A DNA stretch of 64,000 nt from Rostratula benghalensis (Eukaryota; Chordata; Aves; Charadriiformes; Rostratulidae), in contig VXAI01000015.1 in NCBI GenBank assembly GCA_013399305.1, forward strand, positions 2,951,329-3,015,328, written 5' to 3'. Position numbers and translations under genes: made by a program. This document shows positions 22,126 through 36,959 of this stretch, in pieces. The notes under the pieces were generated by a model. It did not search any database, was not told the origin of the DNA, and saw only the letters and a program-made list of their open reading frames with translations. The stretch's first letter is position 1. Each line of letters opens with the position of its first letter.

Positions 22126-25100
22126 GAACCTGATGTTGTACCTGAACTGAGTTTGCATGAGTTCATGAATTATAGAAACCCTAGAAGCAGAGGTGGTATC
22201 AAACTTATAATTCGATTTCAGTTGATGTTTCAGAGTCCTGATCCAGCATACAGAGACCCTAGTGGGAATCTGAACAACTTTTGTGAGTTCTTCTTTTTGT
22301 TATATTTGAATATCAAATAATTCACTGGATTGCTTTGCACCTCAGATAGAAATCTCTAGGTCTGATTCTCCTTCACCTGTTCCTGAGTAGTCTCATGTAA
22401 ATATCCTTATGTATGGCTCAAGTACCACCAGTGTCTACGTGGTTAAAGAAGTTACAGGGCAGTTGAAAACCAGTCTGTCTCTGAAATCATGCTTAGCCTT
22501 GCTTAAAGCTTCCCCTGACTTTGCTGGATGCTTACAAAATAGACCCAACCTACAAAACATTAAATAAAGACAGACACTAAACAGCCTTTTCATACATTTT
22601 GTGGAATATCTTAAAAAAAACCCATTATTTTTCAGCAGCTGCTATTGCCTACAGCAGGTGTAAAATGCTTTTTCTATCTGTAAAACTTGTACTATGTAAT
22701 TTTGCTGTCCTAGAATGAAAGAGTACAAGCACACACACAATCAAAATGCAAAGTTCTTAGCTTATTATTCATCTTTCTTCTTGTCTGGCTAACTGATACT
22801 GAAAGTGACTATTTGCTTTTTTTGCCAACATGCAACACATCAGAATTGAGCCCTTTTACTTAAGGGCCAGCCAGGAACCAGAGCAGCCCAGGACCCTGTC
22901 TGGTAGAACCATCTTTATTTGGCTCCTCTGCCTCCTGTGTTGCTGGTTTGGAAAGAAAAGCAGCCATGTGTAGCAGATGGCCCAATGTGCTTCAATACCC
23001 TCACATCACATGCGCTGCTGTGCATCGGCACAAATCCTGCAGTTCCAACCTTAGACCTCATGAGCCCAGCACTGTGTCCTAAATTATTTATTTCTCAGAT
23101 CTGGCTTAATAACAAGGTAGGGAAGAATTTGGTTTTGTGATGAAGAGCAATTTAACAGAGCTAACAGTATGTCTACAAGCTTTGCCGGGGCTACTCAGCA
23201 GAGGTGAACACTTTGCTGCTCTGTTAATGGTTATGGGTAGTTAGTCATCAGGCATTAACCAGCTGTCATGAATAAAATCTCTGCAATCTACCCATTTCTA
23301 GAAGTGTAGAAAAGTAGTGTGTGCTATGGACAAAAATACTACTTTCTGGACCAGGTGATGGGAGCACAAGATGTTGCAGTTTAGTTTGGTTTTATTTTGC
23401 TGAGAAACTGGCATTCCTGTTGTTTGGATCAACCCTAATGAAACACCTGCTAGGTTTTAATTAAAATAAAATGGAATGCAGTTGCATGAACAGGTGGAGG
23501 GAGAAGATGATATACCATACAGCTCAAATCCCTCCATGTGTTAGGAGACTTTGTAAAGTCCCAGCTATCACACCCATAAAGCAGCGACAGAGTGTGTCAA
23601 GAACATTTTGGTTGTGCACAGAAGTGTGGTTCAAAAGGCATCTACTTAGTCAGGGAACAGCAGAAAAGTAATATTCAAGCAGCCTCACGTTACATCCAGG
23701 TAGTGACTGGTGTAATGGTTTCTCACTTCTGATGTACTACATTGTAGATATTTTCCAGTTGTGAGAAGCTGGATTATTCAAATCATTCACAATAAAATAT
23801 TGGACATCAAAACAACAGCCAGACATCAAAGCATGTGAAGCATGTAGCGAGAATGATCACCAGAAAAAAAACTGTGATTACAATTTCTGTCCTGAGTATT
23901 CTCCCCATCCTTTTTTACAAGGGGCCATCCTCACGAGGCATAAGGCTGTGCTCCTCCAGCCAACTGCCAAACAGCAGGGCAAGATCAGCTGCTTCGTTTC
24001 AGATTTTATTTAGGCAGAGAAGAGAGGTGGTGCTCTTCAATGTACCTCTTCCTCTTGCACTTGGCACAAGGTTAATCACCATCCACATGTGACAAGAAAA
24101 TGGAAGGTAATGAAGAGTCAGAGTCATGCTCCACACAATCCCAGCCCTGGCCTAACAGAGAAAGTAGGTAATTCTGAAACATGCATGGTAAGCAGCTAGT
24201 TCCAGTGCTGTTGTTTATGGATGATCTAAGTTTTGAATGACATAAGTGAACTTAGTGGGCTAGAAAATCTGGCCCTTTGCCAAAGAACTGTTAATACTCA
24301 TTGCTCTAAATCGGGTCTTTCCTTTAAACATGATTTTTTATACGCTTAGTGTCAGTGAGCCTGTAAGTATTCATCCATTATTACTTTGGTGGGTACTTTC
24401 TTCTAAAACTGTAGTTATAGAACAACAACAACAAAATAATCCCACATGAAATCTTGAATCTCATTTCTCTGAGGAGAAACTCACGCCATGAACTTTTCCA
24501 CTCAAACTACTGCAGAAGCCCTTAGCATGTATTGTGCTCATCAGCAGACAGGAAATATCTAGCATTTGGGTTCTTTAACAAACATTTCAGTCTATCAGGC
24601 TGAAGCATTTCAGTGTTCTAAAAATACTTGAAAATACGAAATAGAGGTTATCTGCACCTAAACATCCACTGTTTTCTGAAATATAATGCGTAACACCTTT
24701 CTGATTTTTGCTTTCAAGATAATGAAAGTCCTCTAAGGACTAATGATTTGTAAAATTTCAGTTTGATATGAAAGAATAGGGGAAAGTACATAGCATGCTG
24801 CATTCAAAGGAGCTTTTTATTTCAAAGAACTCCAAGGGCTGCAATTGTGTACAGTAAAAGTTAACAGATGGAGCTGGAAGTTTGACCTGCTGGCTACCTG
24901 CTAGTTCTGTTGGCCTTATACTTTGTACATGTTGATTACTGGTTATCACCTGTAAAATAAAGAGTTTTTTGACATGCTTGACTATAATTTGGAAAACGTC
25001 TACAGTTTGTGCTTTGATTTAGAAAATGAAACAGCAATGGTAATATAAAAGAGAACTCTGTAGAAGGACATGTAGAACCTGTGCAAAGTTTTACTTTCCA

Positions 25101-25661
25101 ACGGTTGCAGTCCAGGGCAATGGGTCATGAAGCCTACTGAGGCACAAGCCCAAGAGAAGCTGGTAATTGCAACAACTTCACAACTGTAAAAATGGTTTGG
25201 AGACAGCAGAGTGTTGGTACAAGCCAGATCCTTAATAAAAAGTGTGTGCTGTCCTATCCAAGGGCAAGGAAGTCACCAGATCTAATTACTTACAACAGAT
25301 AACTCAGCATGTTTAAAAGCATCTGTATGATTTCAGTCCATGAGATAATCTACAACCACTGCACTTTGGAAGGTGGGTTGGTTCTGACCTCCCATACTGA
25401 GGTCTATTCCCATAACTTTTCTCGTAACAGTTTCACCTCCCGTATGGACTTTTGGCTCAAGTTGTGATTTTTGGATATGTCTCCCATGACAAAGCAGGCA
25501 TCCCTAGCAAAATGGTCTTTGCATAGTTTAAAGCCATGGTTTCTTTCACTCTGCACTCTACACTTGTAAATCATATCTTCCCTGGCAGCTACAATGCTTG
25601 GTTTTCTACTGGTTCAGACACAAAATGTAATGTGTGATCAGGAAAATCCACTTAACAAGGG

Positions 25662-25731
25662 TGGGGGTTTTTTTTGTTTGGGCTTTTTTTTTGTGTGTAT
25701 GTTTTTTTGTTGTTTTTTTTTAAAACAGCTT
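25662..25731 (+). repeat. G/T-rich low-complexity tract
   Basis: Runs of 7-9 T separated by G, GGGC and GTGTGTATG. Same character as the tract at 10507-10600. Confidence 0.85.
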
Positions 25732-25898
25732 ATGCTGTCACAATATGAGTAATACACATTTTTACATGATGTGTTTTATTTTTGAATGTGAATCGCGTCC
25801 CACGTTAAACAAGAGAAGTTTCTTTCTCAAGAAACCTTGAATAAAATGCTGAAGTGTGAAACTCCACACTCTGGTAGGAGTGAAGTTCCTAGACTTCT

Positions 25899-25914
25899 AG
25901 ATCTTTAAAGATCT
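25899..25914. repeat. Perfect 16-bp palindrome
   Basis: AGATCTTTAAAGATCT reads the same on both strands. It is flanked on the left by another CTAGA-type repeat (TCCTAGACTTCTAG). Possibly a protein-binding dyad, possibly chance. Confidence 0.9.
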
Positions 25915-26552
25915 GGACCTGCATTATCCAGGTTCCTTAATGTTCTGACCTGCCTGCATTTGCTCTACTCATGGCTATAATTTGTATAACCACTATGTCA
26001 AAACTCTGCAGTGCTCTCCATCCACTGGTTTCACAGTCACTTACAACACAGAGAAGAAAAAAACAGCAAGAGACTTTTGTTCCTTTGTGGTCATTAGCCA
26101 TTACGATTTGTGACATCAAACATTCAAGAACAGAAAGAATCAGGTAAAATAATAGTCATGGGGCGAAAGAGAAAGGGTGGGCAAGTCCAGCAGATGCTTG
26201 CACTTTTTGTGATGTGTGATGCCTGACACTCACTCTGCATTTCCATAAAGCTGAAAGGACATGAAGCAACAAAAGCAAACACATCCCACATTGCACACAG
26301 ATCTTGTTCATATTAGACAAGAAGGTGGCCAAGACATATGTGGGCAGAGGCAGAAGCAAAGAGACAAAAAAAATTCAATATTGGGTCTACACTCACTTTT
26401 ACAACATTTACACTACCAAAGTTTTTGTGGTAACACCGGTAAAGTAGAATGAAGATCTGATACTTTCCAAAGGAGCCTGAATTCTGGATTTTGTTGTGCA
26501 CCATTAAAGTGTATAAACCATTTAATCTCAAGGTCCCTAATGTTCTGGTCTG

Positions 26553-26565
26553 AAAAAAAAAAAAA
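26553..26565 (+). repeat. Poly-A tract (A13)
   Basis: Thirteen A after GTCTG. Simple homopolymer. Confidence 0.85.
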
Positions 26566-26856
26566 GCGCAATTGCCATCTCTCATTACACAAACATTCAA
26601 GCTAATCCTGTGTGGGGTTTCAATCAACAACCCCAAACAGATGCTTCCAAAGAAAGCCAGAGAAACCCCACAACAGACAATTATACAATAATCTAGTTCA
26701 GACAGAAGCACTTTCTAACATATTTAGTGCTTCATTTTTTGCTCAGGACCCTGTTAATCTGTATTGCACCAAACCACATTTCTACATAACCAAAGAAAGA
26801 TTTGGCATTTAAATGACAGTGAAAGTGTAACAGGAGTTGTCATGAGTGCCACAGAC

Positions 26857-26875
26857 AAAAAAAAAAAAAAAAAAA
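26857..26875 (+). repeat. Poly-A tract (A19)
   Basis: Nineteen A after ACAGAC. No polyadenylation signal is close upstream. Confidence 0.9.
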
Positions 26876-29800
26876 GAGTTGTGCATTTGCACAGGTTGCA
26901 TAGTGCAAGCTCTGGAGCAGATCACCACCGACAGCTAGTCCAGTTCCCTCTGCTCTCAGTATAAGAATAGACTCATCTGGAAAACCACTAAGCATGTTTT
27001 TCTTCTGAGGTCCACAGATAAAACCATACTTGCATCACAACTGTATGTATTTATATTATTTATAACATCTGCAAGCAGATGCCTCTGGCTTCTTTGCCTC
27101 ATGAACTGTCAAGCCCTTCCAGAGTGATTAATTTCTTTGCTTGCTCACTCTTTGCAAGCTGCAGGGAACACTGTGGGTTCCTTTAACAGATCCTTTAGCA
27201 TCAACGCCAGTAGATTACAATAAAACTATGTACTTTCATGTTTTATTGAAACAAATTAAACTCTTCCACTAAATACAAATGAAGCAAAGCTTAGCTATGA
27301 AAACTCTTGCTCCTGCACAGCTGGATATGACCTCAAGTTGGTCAGTCACATGGTCTGTACCTACTGGCTTTTTTATGTTGAAAAAACCCCCTACTTTTGG
27401 ACACTATCTGAAAACACAGTGTTCCTTTGTGGGCCAGTTCTAGCATTTGCAGGAAGCATGAAGGGCTGCAATTGTTTCACAGTTCAGAGATGGAGCTTAC
27501 CTAGTAAGACAGAAGTGGTTTAGGATATTTTGCCAGGGAAGATTTTATTCCCTTCTCTTAACTGCTTTAATAACAACAGTGAAATAACACCCTGATGTGC
27601 TTTGTCACTGACCTACCAGGCAAATTCCATAAGATTTCCTCTTGAATATTATATCGCACAGGGCCTTGAGACATCTTTTTCTCTCTACAACCAGTCTGAG
27701 CAAACCCTTTCATACTTCGTCCATGTTCCTCTTGCAGTCCCATTCTTCTCTTCCCAGAGATACAAACTTGGAAGCTGGAACTCAGGAGTGCAGGTAGCTC
27801 CTGCCTTCCCTGGTGAGCTCAGTGTGAGCTTTACTTACAGACTGCTTCCCCACTGCATAAAAAAAATCTCAATGCTTGCAATTCCCAAACCTAACACTTC
27901 ATTTTACTATATTGGAACAGATTGCCCTACTTTTTACATCTTAGTAATTGTCCGTTAATAAATCCTACTCCTGCTCAGCCTTACCCTTCAGTTAACCAGC
28001 AGCATCGCTGGCACCAGCAAGACTCAATTCAAAATTGTTCCCAGCAGGGCAATAAGTAGTAAGCAAGCTTTTGCCCTTGGCAGGCATCAGTGATAATAGT
28101 AAGTGGTAAGGTGCTGACCCACATCCATCTCACAAACACATGAGCTAAAGAAAGTCTTGAACACCAGCAATTCAAACTACCTTTCAGACCCAGTCTGTTC
28201 ACAAGTATCAAAGTGTCATGTTTTTGGAATCAGAGCTCTTGACTTCTTTGGTTTCAGCAACTTCTTTTAAAAGAAGACCTTCAAAGGGGTACCGAGTCCT
28301 CTACATTTGTGCCAGCTTTTTCAAATCTATTTAGACAAACTGATGCCAGGTTACCTGAGGAAAAATTAATTTTAGTGAAAAGACAACTTTGTTTTGGAAT
28401 GTATTTATCTAAAAGACTCAGAATAATCCTGATTTAAACAAAACCATTTTTCCCTGAGGCAGTAAACAACTTGTATGAAAACAGTTAAATACAGCATGCT
28501 CACAAAGCCAAAGTCTCTATCCTATTTCTCAGTGTCTCACCAGAATTTGGTCTAAATTGTTGAGAGTCCAGAAGTTACAATTGAGGTCCAGTTGAGAAAG
28601 ATGAGCTTTTTTCAATGCTGAGAGATGATAATAAAGAGATAATATTTGCTTCAGGGAAAAAGCACTGGAGCAAGTGTCACCCATTTGATCAGCATGCCAT
28701 CTACTTTGTCTGCCTCTCCTCCTTTAAAAGGCTAATACAAATAATTTCTTTAGAGACTCAACATAACGATAAGTGCAACAGAGTTGTAGGCCTCTAGTGA
28801 ATGTGCTTATCAACCACTTGCAAAGGGCATGGAAATGAACTAATGCTTCCAGCTTCATCAGCAGATTGGTAACAACTCATTGACCCTGCAAGCATTAGAT
28901 TTGTACATCCACGGCAAAAGGAAGGGTACATGTATTTAAATTTCTTTTCATACAGTCTCAACAAAGTGTGAACTTGTTTTTTATCTGCTTTGCAGAATCT
29001 CACAGAGAGGGTTTTTGAAAAGAAAAAAATAAATTACTGAAACCCCAACTTCTTGATCAATTCATTTCTCCACCTGACTGGTGCTAAATTAGCACTTTCT
29101 ATTTCAGATAAGGGAAAATGACAGAAATAACCTATGAAGAGGAATTTATCAAAGGTTCTTAAGAATAAGATCACATTTGATCCAGAAATGCCTTATCCCT
29201 GGATAAAAAAAAACCACGTAGGCAGAATTTTATCTCATCAAACTAGCGTGACAGGCACTACCACCAGTGGAAATGGGTGTCTGGCTGTAGGTTCCCATGA
29301 GCCACAGCTCCACCATGTTACACCGCGACTCAGCCCATCTGAGTAGAGACATGCAGCAACATTTAGATTAGAGTCTTAGTTCACTCCACCTCCAACGGGC
29401 TCTTACAGGTCCCACATACTTGGGTGAATACATCCAGCGATAGCAGCTCGCTGGTGGCAAGAGGTTTGCCCTTCTTGGCTAATACTCTTCTCTGACCCAC
29501 TGCTGCTTTTGTTCACAGCCACTCAGCCCAGTTTCCGTGGCACTAGTCAACCCTATCACATGTTCCTCCACAGGACTACGTTAAGGTGATTGTGTGCATC
29601 CGGTGGCATTCCAGAGAAGCTGACTGTAATTATCTGACTAATTTAATTTTTCCAGGCATTTTCTATTATTTTACCCCAGAGCATATACAATCATTCTGTC
29701 TCATATTTGCAGAGATGAAAAAAAAACAAAAAATTAAAGTGTCTGATGCTCCCAAAGATGATCTTAAATTGTAAAGCTTTCCCAGGAAAAAAACCCTACT

Positions 29801-30099
29801 GTATTTTCTATCACATTGAAGCTGACAAGACATTTTCCCTGGAAAGTATTACTCTATATCCATTTAAACTAAAGGTCATGCTGGACTAAAGAAAAATGAG
29901 TAAAGATGATCAGTGGGAGAGTGGCACAGAGACCAGTATTCTGTCCAGCACAGACAGGACTCTTCTGCTGAAGGCTGCTGTATTTACGTGCTTCTTCCCT
30001 CACCAGTGAATGTTACCATTCCTAAGAAAAGCAGCTTAGCAGAAAGCTCCAGGCATCAATTTCCATTTAATTGTTGAAGAGGAAAGAATAGTACAGAGG

Positions 30100-30134
30100 A
30101 AAAAAAAAAAAAAAAGAAAGAAAAGAAAAGGGAA
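30100..30134 (+). repeat. Poly-A tract (A16) with GAAA-type extension
   Basis: Sixteen A running into GAAAGAAAAGAAAAGGGA, a purine-only low-complexity tract. Confidence 0.9.
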
Positions 30135-33100
30135 GTAGGAAGAAAGATTGTTTTTCTAATCCCAACAAGGTACAAGGTGATCAAACCATACAGAAACACA
30201 GTCACACTGCTGTCAGCCCTGCAGTTGCTCCTTTACCTCATGCCCTCAACCACCACCTTCATGTATTCTCCAAAAGATGTAAGTCTGCTTACCATTTTTG
30301 TTGACTTTTCAAGCTCTATTAGCCTTAAATGAGCCTTAGCAAAAATAATTAGGATAGGACTCATAAACTAGGTTTATGATTTATTAACCATTGATTGTGC
30401 CTCCTCAGCTTCACTGCTAAGATCTCACTAGTCCAAGAATTTGGCTTTTATTCTATGGTGTCAATCAGGACTTTCCCCAAAGGGCTCTGTGGAGACCAGT
30501 GATGTTTTGCATTTCAAAGTGTTAAAGGAGAACAAACAGAAATGATAAACACAGCTATTAGACACAGTCTGTCTTTGTCAGTCATTAGCACAATGTTCTG
30601 GTAGGAGTCTTCTCTATGCATTTTATCCCCTGGAAACACTTGCAATGCTGTCGTTTTCCCTGGGCCTCAATGAAACCAGAAAGCTCAGCAAGTGGAAGCT
30701 GTAGCCACAAACCTCAGCTGCAAAACCAAACCTCTCTCCATTTAAATGAATTCCTAGTCAGTAAACTCAGCCCCCTTTTAGGTGCTAAAACATGACTTTA
30801 AATACTTAACCTGAAGTTGCCTGCATTTTAAAGGTTCTCGCTGCCTTTCTTTCTATAAAATAAAAATGTCAGCCTTTTACCTTTCGGTTAATTGAGATGG
30901 GGTAGGCCCTGCAGAAAGTGGCAGCTGAGGCAGTCAGCCACGCTCTCACCACTGTAGGGAGCTGAGCAAGTCTGGGAAATAATGTTTTATCGGTCAGTGC
31001 TAATTGATCAACACAGACCTTGCTGAGTCCGGTAGTTCCACAGCTGCTTGCAGTATTTCTGTAATGCAGCTCTATTACTACTTTCAGCACTAGCTCACGC
31101 ACTGTCTGCCAAGATATTCTCCCTTTGGGAAGTTACAGTTAAAAAATAAATAATAATCCCAAACTCTATCTGAAGAACGTAGTGCATCAATAGACAAAAA
31201 ATCCTGCATGCAATGGCTCTTGAATGGAAACAATGCTGCTTTAAAGATGTGCTTGTATAAATATTTCACAGATCAACTCATTTTATTAATCTTTGCTAGC
31301 CAGTTGTCCACAATGAGTTCCATCTGCTCCTGAAGTACTGTGTTTCACAAGTGCTGCTTTAATATAGGGGCCTGATTAGGGCTTACTGAAACTAATGGAA
31401 AAGTTTCCACTGATAGCTTCTTTTTGTTGGGTCAGTTTAAAGTATTTTAGCAACAAACCTGCCCATTTATGTAGCTTACTGTCCAATTTTGGAAGAATCC
31501 ATTTCAGACAAGCAATAATCAGCCAACTTCAATATTTCACAATACCCACAATATCCAGTAACCTTGTAGTTAATGCCTTTACAAAAAGCCCTTACTGCCA
31601 TTTAGTTCTTACAATGGGAAAATTGGTTCTTCCCTGGCAATGAAAAACAGAAGAGGAAAAAAATCTTATAAGCCTATAAACAAAAACACAAAATACATCC
31701 TTGGAGGAGAGTTGCAAAGGAGACAGTTTTTCAGGCAATGAATATAAGCACCAGCTCAGAACACAAGCAGCTACAGAAAATCAATGCAAGGGCTGAACAC
31801 ATCTCTTGACACTTTTCCTTTTCTGAATGCCTCTCATAAATTAGTTTTTTAGCTTCCTGGAGTGTTTTGCTTCACAAAAGATTTAGAAATGTCTGGTTCC
31901 AACATTCCAGTCACTCCCCAATAGATAATGTACTTGCTCATCCAAAGAAGAGTTATATAGAAAGCAAATTAAAAAATGCAAGATCATATCAAATCAAGAA
32001 GAGTCAGTCTCAAATATTAATGCCTTATGTCAAAGGTACAAAATGATAAAAAAAATTCCCTATAGGCAACTGAAAAAGCGGTACCTTGGCAAGCAATCAA
32101 GAAAACTGCAGCCCTGGTTAATAGGTCTGTTTGAGGTGGCTCAGCAGAGCAATGAGGCTTCTATTCCACGGAGTGCATAAACACGTGCCATAAATCCCAT
32201 GGTTTCTACCCAGATGCATCCTTGCGTACATGTTTCATGCCACAGGGGTGTAAGGGGCATGAACAAGACTCTTCGGGCAGGGGTTCCAACTTCATAGCTC
32301 ATTAATTTGGATTAGACCAAAATCTCAATGCTAAGAGCAAATTCAGCAGTTGGTAGCCTTGGAAATGTCCCGTTATCAGTTTTAATTGTACCAAGTTCTG
32401 ATCCTCTGCTAATAACTCATAGGTCAGAACTAGCGATGTCAAGGTTAATGCAGGAACTTTCCTGCTCAGATCATGAATTAATGAAGGAATCATACTGTTT
32501 CTGGGTATGATAAAGGATTAAGCTGTTTCTGCTGCTGCACCACCACTTACACTTGACAATTGATGAGGACAAGTACATGTACAGAAGGCACACCTGCCAG
32601 TCCACCCCCAGCTCCACATAGGCAGAGTTACAACATCCTTACATAAATCTGTCAGCTTCCCTGAAAGAAAGGCATGATGGAAATATTTTAGTTCCAGAAG
32701 GCATGAGTTTCTCCAGTTAACCAGAAGAACACAGGCAGAGAACTTTGTTTCCCCTATAGCAGCCAAATGACTTGTATTCACTTGAAGCTAAACCAAACCC
32801 ACCCAGACAAGCTGAAGTGTCTCAAAGTCTTGAAGAGAGAAGAGGTCCCTATTACTTAGCAATTTGTTCTAACTGGTCATTATGGTAATATTTTAAAATA
32901 AAACTGTATACATCCAGTATTAAATTTATTTGGATTTCTTGTGCAGTTCTTGGGCTCTTCAAGTTCACTTGAACTGAGGGGAATTCACCCAGAAGCCTTT
33001 TCCAGTTTTTGGTATCCACTCTTGGGAGAGCATAATAGTGTGGCACTCCTGGAAAATGGAAGTGGACTTGTTCACTTTTTTTATAGTCACCAGCAGTTTG

Positions 33101-33501
33101 TAAAACTCATCAGGGACTGCAAGTAACACAATTCGTTAGTTAGGCTCCTTGAAGTACCTTTGCTGTGCTGGAGCCCTTCCAGGGCAAGTGTCAGCACAAG
33201 CCTGTAAGTCAATGTCACAGCACTGTTGACTTCATACTAATTCACTTCTTCCCACCTCAGTCAATAGCACTGGATGAGGTCTCACCACAGCAAGTGATTC
33301 TGGCTGGCACAGCCAGCTCCAGTCTTCTCCATCTCATTAATGCAAATCAGGACCTTCATTTTACCCAGGGCTGAGCTGCTACTGCTCCTCCCTTCTGTTT
33401 GTACTGGGGTTTTTTGTTTTGCCCTTTTTTTTCTCTCCATATCATGAATGAGTCTCTTCAGCTTTTACAAGAATCTCTCATTATAAAAGGTTGTGGTTTT
33501 T

Positions 33502-33523
33502 CACACACCCACACACCCACCCC
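33502..33523 (+). repeat. CA/CCC-type short repeat
   Basis: CACACACC, CACACACC, CACCCC in a row. A short imperfect satellite. Confidence 0.8.
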
Positions 33524-34621
33524 TTCAGGCATCTCCATTGAGAGGTAGTTTAAAAAAACAACAACAAAACCATAATGCAGTATGCCAGTCAATAGTGAAA
33601 TTATGAGAAGTGTAATCCAGTCTCCCCACCCTAATGAGCTGATGAGTAAATAACTGTCAGGCTATTGCACTGAGCTATTGATTGGGGCTTCCCACAGAGC
33701 TGATATCCTGCATAGGCACTTGCTGCTGAACAGAAGGGATCAATATGGAAAATTCTGAAAACAATAAAAAAAGGTTTCAGTTTTTCAGATGCTCTCTCAC
33801 GTGCTGAGGCAGCACATCTTCATTGCTAGATCACCCTCCTCCCTGCCTCTCATCTTGAAGTTAAACATGTCCTGTAAACACAGTCTCCTGACAGAAAAGG
33901 CTGATTAGTGAGATGTGGTTTATAGCAGATATTAAAGCAGCTGGATGAGTTACCTTCATCTGCCATGGCTTCTCCAGAGAGAACTTCTTCAAAGATTTAA
34001 GCCTTATCTTCTGCTTTTATACAACAGAGCCATCACATCACACATACTGGCTTCCTGTTCTACCAAGAGCCAAAGCTTGAAATTGCTTTACTTCCAAAAG
34101 CTTTGGAGGGGCTTCTCCACCAAGTGTCATGCTGTGTCACTATTTCTCCATTTTCCACACTACCATCCTTCATTTAGCACCAAACTTTCAGAGCAATACT
34201 CTTATCTTCTGGGGGTTTTTTAACCTTTTAAGTCTTAGCTGAGAAGTTCTCTCCCCTTCTAGACCTCAAAGTATTAAATTTTCTGTCCTCTGATCCTATT
34301 ATTTTCTTGGATGGTTCAAATTCCTCAAGACTTCTCATAGCTTTTGCTTTTGTCCTCACCTCTTCCTGTTGAAGCTAGGTACAGACACAGATGTCAGCCT
34401 TGAATACCAGTTTTGAAGTTTCCAGCACAGAACCTTTTTATCTTTTTATAAAATTACTTTTCATTTGAACTAATAAAATTTTTTTAAAGCCCACTTACAG
34501 TCATTAAAATGAGAATGGAACATTTGCTTTTATAACAAAAAAAGTTTCAACTGGCATAGCTCATCTTTTAAAAAATCCAAGGTATGAACAATTGCAAAGA
34601 TCTTATTTCATTTGATGACCT

Positions 34622-34632
34622 AAAAAAAAAAA
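34622..34632 (+). repeat. Poly-A tract (A11)
   Basis: Eleven A after CCT. Simple homopolymer. Confidence 0.85.
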
Positions 34633-36959
34633 TATTGAAATTCAGGGAAGTTCTTATGAAACATTAAATCCTACGGTACTGTTAAAATAAGAGACCCAAA
34701 TGGTGATTATCATTTGATGAACTCACGAGCAGCTATACCTGAAATTTCAAGCAGAGAGCACATACCTCCAGATAAATAGCTAGTGATTTGAGTCCCTATT
34801 AGGTATCATATCTAAATCAGCAGCATATGGACACATGCTGTTCTCTTCCTACAGAGCTGACATTCTGTAAACACTACCCATAAGCTTTGTCTTATATATT
34901 TTCTCTCACTGAGAAGAACCCTGTAATAAAAACATTACCATGTTTTTATGGACCAGTGTTATCAATGCATTAAAATATTAAGTTGATCACTAATAGAAAT
35001 ACATGTTCACATCTAGTCTCTAGTACTTTTTAAAGGAGTCAACACGTTAGATAGAATTTTTCAAAGAGGAAAATTCAAGAAAGTGTTTAGGTCTTGTCAA
35101 ACTAAAAATATGGAAGTTTTGAAACATGGAAAACTTGTATGTTTCCATATACTTTTGTACCCTTCCATACAGAGCCCTGAAGAACTATACATTTTCAGAA
35201 AATTGGTTACAAAGTTTTCAAAAATCAGCACAAGTTTCCATCTTGACCTGTGATAGAAAAGTTTCTCCACAGCAGAATTTTATGCAGGAGAGAGGTTGTA
35301 TTTGGTGATTTGTTGTAACAATTCTTTAAGGTATATACATAGCTTCACCACTACTGTCCTGGGTTTTTTCTGAATTTGTTGTACGCTGTGGATATTTGGC
35401 TTCATCACATAGCCTAGAAAGCTGTCATTGCAACAGTTATTTTAAGTAATGTCAACCTTTTCTTGCTCAAACTCAATAATTAAAGATAAAAATGGAAGTG
35501 GAATAGACAAGACATTCTATTCCTTCCTTTTACACTGCCCCAAATCACTTTATCACAGGAAGATATTTTCATCAGATAGGTACTTGTCTCCATTAAAATG
35601 CAGCAGAGGAAATTTTAAAAATTATCAAGGGGACACACTGAGGTCTTCATGTTAAACAAACAAGAGAACTTGATGTACAACTCAGAAAACAGGGAATAAA
35701 AGAATGCTTAGACAAGATAAAAGGGCTAGCAGCATACAGAGGATAAGTTATCAAACAGAAGACCTTGAAGCAGAGCATATTTTCTTCATTTCAATAAAGA
35801 ACATGAGATTCCACCCAAGAAGATGGAAGAAGATTATTATTTTCTCCTCTGACAGATTTATGTTCGTAGCTTTTTAAAATTTATTCTTATATCTGTTCTA
35901 CAATCAATTCCCTCCCTTCAGTCTCCACTCCTGACCTATAGATCTCAAAGCCTGGAAGGCAGTGTGCAGTTGAAGTTACTCAGCTAGGGGGTACTGTGAG
36001 CTATGAAACTAAAGAAGCAAAAAACAAAGTGGAAACCAGGCAAGTGCAAGGTATCTTTAAAATATAGAGTGGACGACACAGCAGAGTGCTGTAAAAGCTA
36101 TTTCATAGGCCCAGGATCTAGACTGTTAAATTTGATGTGTGTTGAAAAAAAGAATAAATAGGGTTTTTTCTTAAGAAACAATTTGTTGCAATCTATACTC
36201 CCAAGCAATCACTTTAGCCATGTGCCAAAATGTAGAAAATACTATGGTCTTTAAATTTTAGTCACATTCAGCACTATTAAGGGCTCATTTTTAAGACTTT
36301 GGTGTGTGGATTAAGTGGATAGATCTAAGCGCACAGAGCATGATCTCAGCATCTACTAGTTGAGGAGAAACACACCCACATTCTCCCAGTGAACATGAAA
36401 ATTATATATGATCACAGAGAATGGGAGTGACAATGAATAATGCCAACCTCTCCTTTGATACATCAAGTAAAAGCAATAAAAGAAAAAGCAGCTGGTGACC
36501 AACCAAGACTTTGCTCAGCATTAGAATCTCACTAGGTTTTTCTTCACATTTCTTTGTAAGGGTCACCTTCCACACAAGACATATCACAGAGAGTGCCTAT
36601 GAAAGTGATAATCAACAACACTAGAAAGTGAGATGAAAGAACTGATACAGTTCTCTTCCCACCACTGTGGGACACTGTGCTAATAGACTAGGGAGAACTA
36701 CGATAAGTCTACAATCACAAAAGGATATACCCGCTGTCAGAGAGAAAAAGCTAACAGGCAGAAGAATATTAATCAACAAAAAGCTTTTCTAGTGCTCTTG
36801 GATGTGGTTTGTATTACACTATTGATGTGTAGGGTACAAAGGTTTTACTGCCATAAACCTGAAGGTGTTGTGTGTTTTCCTGCAGTTAGGATCCAAGACA
36901 GGTTGGCTTTTGCCTGTAGCCCGTGGATAGTATCATCATAACTGAATTTCCAGAAATTC

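Larger units (their letters stand above)
22126..36959. other. Non-coding unique sequence, no gene seen
   Basis: No gene, RNA gene or recognisable transposon in nearly 15 kb. It holds an (AAC)n stretch at about 24421-24434, the G/T tract at 25662-25731, a palindrome at 25899-25914, poly-A tracts at 26553, 26857, 30100 and 34622, and a CACACACC-type repeat at 33502-33523. The longest open frames (132 codons on the minus strand at 26313-26711 and 118 codons on the plus strand at 27602-27958) carry no recognisable motif. The first runs through a poly-A tract as a Phe run. Confidence 0.6.

Noticed and set aside
26313..26711. 132-codon open frame on the minus strand
   Set aside because: It crosses a poly-A tract read as a Phe run. 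Its hydrophobic look comes from AT-rich composition, and no family is recognised.
27602..27958. 118-codon open frame on the plus strand
   Set aside because: No known motif, no splice sites of note at its ends, and composition like the flanks.
33535..33555. let-7-like word GAGGTAGT
   Set aside because: Only the first bases agree. The rest of the mature sequence and a hairpin partner are absent.
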